Source: Salinibacterium sp. NK8237 (lineage in GTDB: Bacteria > Actinomycetota > Actinomycetes > Actinomycetales > Microbacteriaceae). From it: a stretch of DNA of 5,274 nucleotides. Positions within the stretch are counted from its first letter, which is position 1. Every line of letters begins with the position of its first letter. Both the position numbers and the translations under genes were made by a program. The stretch spans positions 1 through 5,274 of the forward strand of contig NZ_JADYWE010000005.1 of assembly GCF_015864955.1 (NCBI RefSeq), read 5' to 3'. Shown here piece after piece: positions 1 to 5,274 of the stretch. The notes below the pieces were generated by a model, which searched no databases, was not told the origin of the DNA, and was given only the letters and a program-made list of their open reading frames with translations.

Positions 1-89
1 TTAGTCCCTGCTTCCACATCCAGCCTATCAACGCAGTAGTCTAGCTGCGAGTCTCTCGGCCTAAGCCATGGAAATCTCATCTCGAAGCT

Positions 90-122
<33 letters not shown>

Positions 123-168
123 ATTCCGAACGTAGCTAATCAGCGGTGCTCCTGGCGGAACAACTGAC

Positions 169-209
<41 letters not shown>

Positions 210-240
210 TAGATCTTCTCAAATTTCCTGCGCGCGCAGA

Positions 241-271
<31 letters not shown>

Positions 272-287
272 AAACCCAGCTCGCGTA

Positions 288-324
<37 letters not shown>

Positions 325-328
325 ACTC

Positions 329-369
<41 letters not shown>

Positions 370-402
370 ATGCCGTCGATATGGACTCTTGGGCAAGATC
401 AG

Positions 403-414
403 CCTGTTATCCCC
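403..414 (-). other. 23S peptidyl transferase centre (A2451 region)
   Basis: GGGGATAACAGG is universal; A2451 is window 407 and C2452 is 406. G2447 (window 411), a linezolid-resistance position, is wild type. The A2503-U2506 segment lies at 355-352 and is also unchanged. Confidence 0.92.
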
Positions 415-601
415 GAGGTACCTTTTATCCGTTGAGCGACAGCGCTTCCACAAGCCACTGCCGGATCACTAGTCCCGACTTTCGTCCCTGCTCGACTTGT
501 CAGTCTCACAGTCAAGCTCCCTTGTGCACTTACACTCGACACCTGATTACCAACCAGGTTGAGGGAACCTTTGGGCGCCTCCGTTACTTTTTGGGAGGCA
601 A

Positions 602-610
602 CCGCCCCAG
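602..610 (-). other. 23S P loop (G2251-G2252)
   Basis: CTGGGGCGG lies in the block GGTAGTTTAACTGGGGCGG. G2251 and G2252 (window 607 and 606) pair with the CCA end of P-site tRNA. No change from the universal sequence is seen. Confidence 0.88.
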
Positions 611-792
611 TTAAACTACCCACCATGCACTGTCCCTGAACCGGATTACGGTTCGAAGTTAGATATCCAATATGACCAGAGTGGTATTTCAACAATGACT
701 CCACCTGAACTAGCGTCCAAGCTTCACAGTCTCCCACCTATCCTACACAGGCCACACCGAACACCAATACAAAGCTATAGTAAAGGTCACGG

Positions 793-804
793 GGTCTTTC
801 CGTC
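793..804 (-). other. 23S macrolide/lincosamide site (A2058-A2059)
   Basis: GACGGAAAGACC is intact. A2058 is window 799 and A2059 is 798, with A2060, G2061 and A2062 following. All are wild type, so this gene copy carries no target-mutation macrolide resistance. Confidence 0.92.
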
Positions 805-878
805 CTTCTGCGCGTAACGAGCATCTTTACTCGTAGTGCAATTTCGCCGAGTTCGCGGTTGAGACAGCTGGGAAGTCG

Positions 879-951
<73 letters not shown>

Positions 952-1279
952 GCCGTTTACTGGGGCTTAAATTCACAGCTTCGCCTTACGGCTAACCGTT
1001 CCTCTTAACCTTCCAGCACCGGGCAGGCGTCAGTCCGTATACATCGTCTTGCGACTTAGCACGGACCTGTGTTTTTAGTAAACAGTCGCTTCCCACTGGT
1101 CTCTGCGGCCCTGCAGCGCTCCCGGAGTAAATCCGTTCACGCCTTAGGCCCCCCTTATCCCGAAGTTACGGGGGCATTTTGCCGAGTTCCTTAACCACGA
1201 TTCTCTCGATCTCCTTAGTATTCTCTACCTGATCACCTGAGTCGGTTTGGGGTACGGGTAACTTGAACCTCGCGTCGAT

Positions 1280-1487
1280 GCTTTTCTTGGCAGCATAGGA
1301 TCACTGATTTCGTCCGTGAGGACTACCCATCGAGTCTCAGCCGTAATGAGAGACGGATTTGCCTATCTCTCGGCCTACATTCTTAGACCGGGACAACCAT
1401 CGCCCGGCTCAGCTACCTTCCTGCGTCACACCTGTTAATACGCTAACCGCACCAGAATAGGGTCGTACGCTAGGCCCCACGCCTCAC
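1280..1487 (-). other. 23S helix-54 region with the actinobacterial insertion
   Basis: Between the conserved words TGAGGCGTG (1487-1479) and AAGAAAAGC (ending at 1280) there are about 208 nt, against roughly 60 in E. coli as I remember it. High-GC Gram-positive bacteria are known to carry a stem insertion of about 100 nt between helices 54 and 55 in domain III, used as a clade marker. Two internal hairpins are visible: CCGGG/CCCGG at 1388-1407 and GAGAGA/TCTCTC at 1348-1371. Exact insertion borders need a structural alignment. Confidence 0.8.
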
Positions 1488-1873
1488 CCCGAAGGGATTG
1501 GTCTAGGGGATTCAGATACTTAGCATTACTGGATTGGTTTGGGCGGTTCTTCGTCAGTACGGGAATATCAACCCGTTGTCCATCGACTACGCCTGTCGGC
1601 CTCGCCTTAGGTCCCGACTTACCCAGGGCGGATTAGCCTGGCCCTGGAACCCTTGATCATTCGGAGGACGGGTTTCTCGCCCGTCTTTCGCTACTCATGC
1701 CTGCATTCTCACTCGTGTAGGCTCCACGGCTGGTTTACACCGCCGCTTCACTGCCCACACGACGCTCTCCTACCACTCCGTACGGCTGAACCACGAAGGC
1801 TTACCTATAATACGAAATCTACAACTTCGGTGGTGTGCTTGAGCCCCGTTACATTGTCGGCGCGGAATCACTT

Positions 1874-1935
<62 letters not shown>

Positions 1936-2498
1936 CTATGCAACTCCACATCCTTTCCCACTTAGCACACGCTTGGGGACCTTAGTTGGTAGTCTGGGCT
2001 GTTACCCTCTCGACGATGAAGCTTATCCCCCACCGTCTCACTGCTGCGCTCTCACTTACCGGCATTCGGAGTTTGGCTAACGTCAGTAACCTTTTAGGGC
2101 CCATCAGCTATCCAGTAGCTCTACCTCCGGCAAGAAACACGCAACGCTGCACCTAAATGCATTTCGGAGAGAACCAGCTATCACGAAGTTTGATTGGCCT
2201 TTCACCCCTATCCACAGCTCATCCCCTCAGTTTTCAACCTAAGTGGGTTCGGTCCTCCACGTGCTCTTACACACGCTTCAACCTGGCCATGGATAGATCA
2301 CTTCGCTTCGGGTCTAGAACCAGCGACTAAAACGCCCTATTAAGACTCGCTTTCGCTACGGCTGCCCCACACGGGTTAACCTCGCCACTGATCACTAACT
2401 CGCAGGCTCATTCTTCAAAAGGCACGCTGTCACAGCTACTAAGGCTGCTCCAACGGTTTGTAAGCAAACGGTTTCAGGTACTATTTCACTCCCCTCCC

Positions 2499-2529
<31 letters not shown>

Positions 2530-3096
2530 TGTCCGCTATCGGTCATCTGGAAGTATTTAGGCTTATCAGGTGGTCCTGACAGATTCACACGGGATTTCTC
2601 GGGCCCCGTGCTACTTGGGATACTCTTCGGACCATTGCAACATTTCGACTACCGGGCTGGCACCGTCTATGGCTGGGCTTTCAATCCCATTCGTCTATAT
2701 CACTTTGTAATCCTTGCTGTACGGCAGTAACAGCTGAAAAGTCCCACTACCCCGACCATGCAACGCCTGCCGGCTATCACACATGATCGGTTTGGCCTCT
2801 TCCGGTTTCGCTCGCCACTACTAACGGAATCACGGTTGTTTTCTCTTCCTGTGGGTACTGAGATGTTTCACTTCCCCACGTTCCCTCTACCCGCCCTATA
2901 TATTCAGGCGGGAGTCACTGAGTCGTCTTGCAACGCCCAGCGGGGTTTCCCCATTCGGAAATCCTCGGATCAAAGCTCTATTATCAGCTCCCCGAGGCTT
3001 ATCGCAGATTTATACGTCCTTCTTCGGCTCCAGATGCCAAGGCATCCACCGTTTGCCCTTAGAAAATTGATATCACATGAGTATAAGAATCGATCG

Positions 3097-3113
3097 CAAC
3101 ACTAAAAGTGTTG
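3097..3113 (-). other. perfect 7-bp hairpin just upstream of 23S
   Basis: CAACACT-TTT-AGTGTTG is a perfect inverted repeat with a three-base loop, 24 nt before the inferred 23S 5' end. It has no following T-run. It may mark the base of the pre-23S stem, whose other strand would lie beyond the left window edge. Confidence 0.55.
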
Positions 3114-3133
3114 AGATTGACCAATGAATTATT

Positions 3134-3155
3134 CCCCACAACCAAAGCTGTGAGG
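3134..3155 (-). other. spacer hairpin, 9 bp
   Basis: CCTCACAGC pairs with GTTGTGGGG, including G-U pairs, around TTTG. It lies 20 nt beyond the GAAA hairpin on the 23S side, so the two probably stack as consecutive stems. Confidence 0.55.
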
Positions 3156-3174
3156 GTCATCGTTTATTTCTTGT

Positions 3175-3196
3175 GATCCGACCTTTCGGTCGAATC
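3175..3196 (-). other. spacer hairpin with GAAA tetraloop
   Basis: GATTCGACC pairs with GGTCGGATC over nine base pairs (one U-G) around a GAAA loop, a stable GNRA type. It immediately follows the boxA-like block and precedes 23S. No T-run follows, so it is a processing or folding element and not a terminator. Confidence 0.65.
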
Positions 3197-3199
3197 TAA

Positions 3200-3233
3200 G
3201 ATGCTCGCGTCCACTGTGTAGTTCTCAAAATAC
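3200..3233 (-). promoter_or_regulatory. conserved boxA-like spacer block upstream of 23S
   Basis: The RNA-sense text runs from GTATTTTGAGAACTACACAG to GTGGACGCGAGCATCT. TTTTGAGAACT followed by an ACACAGTGGACGCGAGCATC-type tail is a recurring element of actinobacterial 16S-23S spacers, and is usually read as the antitermination boxA region plus the start of the 23S leader stem. Its place about 130 nt before 23S fits. The family resemblance is from memory; the antitermination role here is inferred. Confidence 0.6.
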
Positions 3234-3284
3234 GGGCGGTATCCTCCACCACAACCCCAAAGGGAAGCAGTACCAGGATCCGTT

Positions 3285-3316
3285 AGACCCAAACACCCTT
3301 ACGGGTGTTCCAGTCC
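3285..3316 (-). other. long spacer stem with GTAA tetraloop
   Basis: GAACACCC-GTAA-GGGTGTTT forms 8 bp with a GNRA loop (3291-3310). After one G-G mismatch the pairing continues for five more positions (GGACU against GGUCU, including G-U pairs). At about 13 bp it is the longest local stem in the spacer and a candidate RNase III substrate. Confidence 0.6.
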
Positions 3317-3350
3317 TAAGGTACGAACACAAATCTTACGATCCGTGGCC

Positions 3351-3364
3351 GGTCCCTCAGGACC
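3351..3364 (-). other. small spacer hairpin GGTCC/GGACC
   Basis: GGTCC and GGACC pair around TGAG, giving a 5-bp stem, next to the long GTAA-capped stem. Support is modest because of the short arm. Confidence 0.4.
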
Positions 3365-3531
3365 CAACAACGTGCAAAGACCAGCACCCCTGAAACCCCT
3401 CGTTCCAACCAACAAAAGCTGGCGTACTAAAGAAACAACAGTTCCTCTGATCACAATGTCAATGTTCCACCCATGAGCGCCGTCCAACCCGAACAGGCTG
3501 GTACGACTTATGCAACATAAATTCGGCAATC

Positions 3532-3542
3532 TTTGACTCTGT
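3532..3542 (-). other. possible trailer arm of the 16S processing stem
   Basis: ACAGAGUCAAA lies about 40 nt downstream of the mature 16S 3' end and is complementary to leader 5201-5210, with a single bulged U. It overlaps a competing local hairpin in which CUCUG (3555-3551) pairs with CAGAG (3541-3537), so the two folds would be alternatives. Confidence 0.3.
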
Positions 3543-3576
3543 GTATACCGCAGAGACGAAAACCGAGTTGCACATG

Positions 3577-3636
<60 letters not shown>

Positions 3637-3718
3637 GTCCTAATTACCAATCCCACCTTCGACAGCTCCTCCCCTTGCGGGTTAGGCCACTGGCTTCGGG
3701 TGTTACCGACTTTCATGA

Positions 3719-3763
<45 letters not shown>

Positions 3764-4014
3764 CGTTGCTGATCTGCGATTACTAGCGACTCCGACTTCA
3801 TGAGGTCGAGTTGCAGACCTCAATCCGAACTGAGACCGACTTTTTGGGATTCGCTCCACCTCGCGGTATTGCAGCCCTTTGTATCGGCCATTGTAGCATG
3901 CGTGAAGCCCAAGACATAAGGGGCATGATGATTTGACGTCATCCCCACCTTCCTCCGAGTTGACCCCGGCAGTCTCCTTTGAGTTCCCACCATTACGTGC
4001 TGGCAACAAAGAAC

Positions 4015-4079
<65 letters not shown>

Positions 4080-4187
4080 CCACCTGTTTACGAGTGTCCA
4101 AAGAGTGAACTATTTCTAGCCCGTTCTCGTATATGTCAAGTCTTGGTAAGGTTCTTCGCGTTGCATCGAATTAATCCGCATGCTCCG

Positions 4188-4251
<64 letters not shown>

Positions 4252-4325
4252 GGAACTTAATGCGTTAGCTGCGACACAGAAACCGTGGAATGGCCCCTAC
4301 ATCTAGTTCCCAACGTTTACGGCAT

Positions 4326-4347
4326 GGACTACCAGGGTATCTAATCC
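4326..4347 (-). other. 16S 790 loop (helix 24)
   Basis: The universal block from GGATTAGATACCC to TGGTAGTCC is intact. This loop sits at the 30S platform, contacts tRNA in the P/E region and is an IF3 footprint. It is also a standard universal primer region. Confidence 0.93.
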
Positions 4348-4590
4348 TGTTCGCTCCCCATGCTTTCGCTCCTCAGCGTCAGTAACGGCCCAGAGATCTG
4401 CCTTCGCCATTGGTGTTCCTCCTGATATCTGCGCATTCCACCGCTACACCAGGAATTCCAATCTCCCCTACCGCACTCTAGTCTGCCCGTACCCACTGCA
4501 GGCTGGGGGTTGAGCCCCCAGTTTTCACAGCAGACGCGACAAACCGCCTACGAGCTCTTTACGCCCAATAATTCCGGATAACGCTTGCAC

Positions 4591-4635
<45 letters not shown>

Positions 4636-4742
4636 TTCTGCAGGTACCGTCACTTTCGCTTCTTCCCTACTAAAAGAGGTTTACAACCCGAAGGCCGTCG
4701 TCCCTCACGCGGCGTTGCTGCATCAGGCTTGCGCCCATTGTG

Positions 4743-4778
<36 letters not shown>

Positions 4779-5062
4779 ACCGTGTCTCAGTTCCAGTGTG
4801 GCCGGTCACCCTCTCAGGCCGGCTACCCGTCGTAGGCTTGGTGAGCTATTACCTCACCAACTACCTGATAGGCCGCGAGTCCATCCTTGACCGAAATTCT
4901 TTCCAGCTCCTCACCATGCGGCGGAAGCTCGTATCCGGTATTAGACGTCGTTTCCAACGCTTATTCCAGAGTCAAGGGCAGGTTACTCACGTGTTACTCA
5001 CCCGTTCGCCACTAATCCACCAGAGCAAGCTCCAGCTTCATCGTTCGACTTGCATGTGTTAA

Positions 5063-5106
<44 letters not shown>

Positions 5107-5114
5107 AAATGTTT

Positions 5115-5149
5115 GATTGCACCAAGAAGCAAGCTCCTCAATGCACATC
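5115..5149 (-). other. strong leader hairpin next to the 16S 5' end
   Basis: The RNA can form about 15 base pairs, including G-U pairs and one bulged G, closed by a CUUG tetraloop. The outer arms GAU and AUC frame a 12-bp run, UGCAUUGAGGAG against CUUCUUGGUGCA. The base of the stem is only five nucleotides from the mature 16S 5' end. CUUG is a known stable tetraloop class. A stem of this length could be an RNase III or 5'-maturation landmark, or could hold the 16S start apart during folding; that role is inferred. Confidence 0.6.
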
Positions 5150-5161
5150 TTGCGTCACCCG

Positions 5162-5177
5162 CACCCGGAATAGGGTG
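5162..5177 (-). other. short GC hairpin in the leader
   Basis: CACCC pairs with GGGTG around a six-base loop (TATTCC). The stem is only 5 bp and no T-run follows it, so it is not a terminator. It is probably a local fold of the pre-rRNA leader. Confidence 0.4.
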
Positions 5178-5200
5178 TCGAGGCAACAAGTTTGAAACTG

Positions 5201-5210
5201 ACAGAACAAA
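5201..5210 (-). promoter_or_regulatory. leader boxA-like motif and possible arm of the 16S processing stem
   Basis: The RNA reads UUUGUUCUGU. TGTTCT resembles the start of rrn boxA (E. coli TGCTCTTTAACA), the site bound by NusB/NusE for antitermination. The same ten bases can pair with ACAGAGUCAAA in the spacer (3532-3542), giving 10 bp with one bulge. That is the arrangement expected of the long-range stem flanking pre-16S. Both readings are tentative. Confidence 0.3.
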
Positions 5211-5232
5211 TCAATACTGACTTGCTTTGTTG

Positions 5233-5238
5233 TTTATA
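5233..5238 (-). promoter_or_regulatory. weak -10-like element (TATAAA) in the leader
   Basis: On the minus strand the sequence reads GATATAAACA, a five-of-six match to the TATAAT consensus. At a 17-base spacing the -35 position would be CAGCGG, which does not resemble TTGACA. It would place a start about 110-120 nt upstream of mature 16S, a plausible distance for an rrn promoter. Without a -35 this could be a chance AT-rich match or a secondary promoter. Confidence 0.22.
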
Positions 5239-5274
5239 TCTTTTTCCAAAGGAATCCGCTGCATAAACGACAAC

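Larger units (their letters stand above)
5110..5274 (-). promoter_or_regulatory. rRNA operon leader, partial, upstream of 16S
   Basis: These 165 nt lie directly upstream of mature 16S and are cut by the right window edge. By hand count they are about 44% GC, AT-rich compared with the rRNA. The leader contains a strong hairpin against the 16S 5' end, a smaller GC hairpin further up, a TGTTCT motif that could belong to an antitermination box, and one TATAAA-like -10 candidate. No convincing -35/-10 promoter pair is visible, so the main promoter or promoters probably lie wholly or partly beyond 5274. No coding sequence is seen in it. Confidence 0.8.

Noticed and set aside
1..60. Natural truncation of 23S
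   Set aside because: The sequence is conserved right up to base 1, so the missing 40-45 bases are explained by the window edge.
3285..3316. Rho-independent terminator in the spacer
   Set aside because: The stem is strong, but TGGGTCT follows in the RNA and there is no U-run. A terminator between 16S and 23S would also make little sense.
3299..3529. 76-codon minus-strand open frame in the spacer, in the same direction as the operon
   Set aside because: It overlaps the spacer stems and has no recognisable motif or Shine-Dalgarno. Frames of this length occur by chance in about 500 nt.

Overview
The whole window is one ribosomal RNA operon read on the minus strand. Transcription runs from the right edge to the left: leader (5274-5110), complete 16S rRNA (5109-3583), 16S-23S spacer (3582-3073), then 23S rRNA (3072 to the left edge). 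The 23S gene is cut about 40-45 bases before its 3' end, so the rest of it, and any 5S gene, lie outside the window. I see no protein-coding gene. Every open frame here lies inside rRNA or spacer, and none reads like a known protein.

The organism is an actinobacterium, most likely of the family Microbacteriaceae. Three things point there: the long helix-54 insertion in 23S, the 16S wording around the 530 loop and at E. coli 820-870 and 1000-1040, and the A1409/U1491 pair at the decoding site. By my count the spacer is about 48% GC and the leader about 44% GC. Most Microbacteriaceae genomes are 65-72% GC, so this looks like one of the low-GC, small-genome aquatic members (Rhodoluna, Aquiluna or Aurantimicrobium type). 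That last step is inference.

Region by region: 23S has intact wild-type sequence at the sarcin-ricin loop, A loop, P loop, peptidyl transferase centre, macrolide site, helix 69 and GTPase-associated centre. The 510-base spacer has no tRNA, as is usual in Actinobacteria. It holds several strong hairpins and a conserved boxA-like block ahead of 23S. 16S has intact anti-Shine-Dalgarno, decoding, 790 and 530 sites. The leader ends in a 15-bp hairpin directly against the 16S 5' end.

I found no undescribed system. The best secondary signals are RNA-structural. The precursor can fold its anti-Shine-Dalgarno into a hairpin with the first bases of the spacer. The leader has a strong local hairpin and a possible long-range leader/trailer stem. 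The decoding-site base pair is A-U instead of C-G. E. coli numbers are assigned by aligning to remembered E. coli rRNA, not by a computed alignment.
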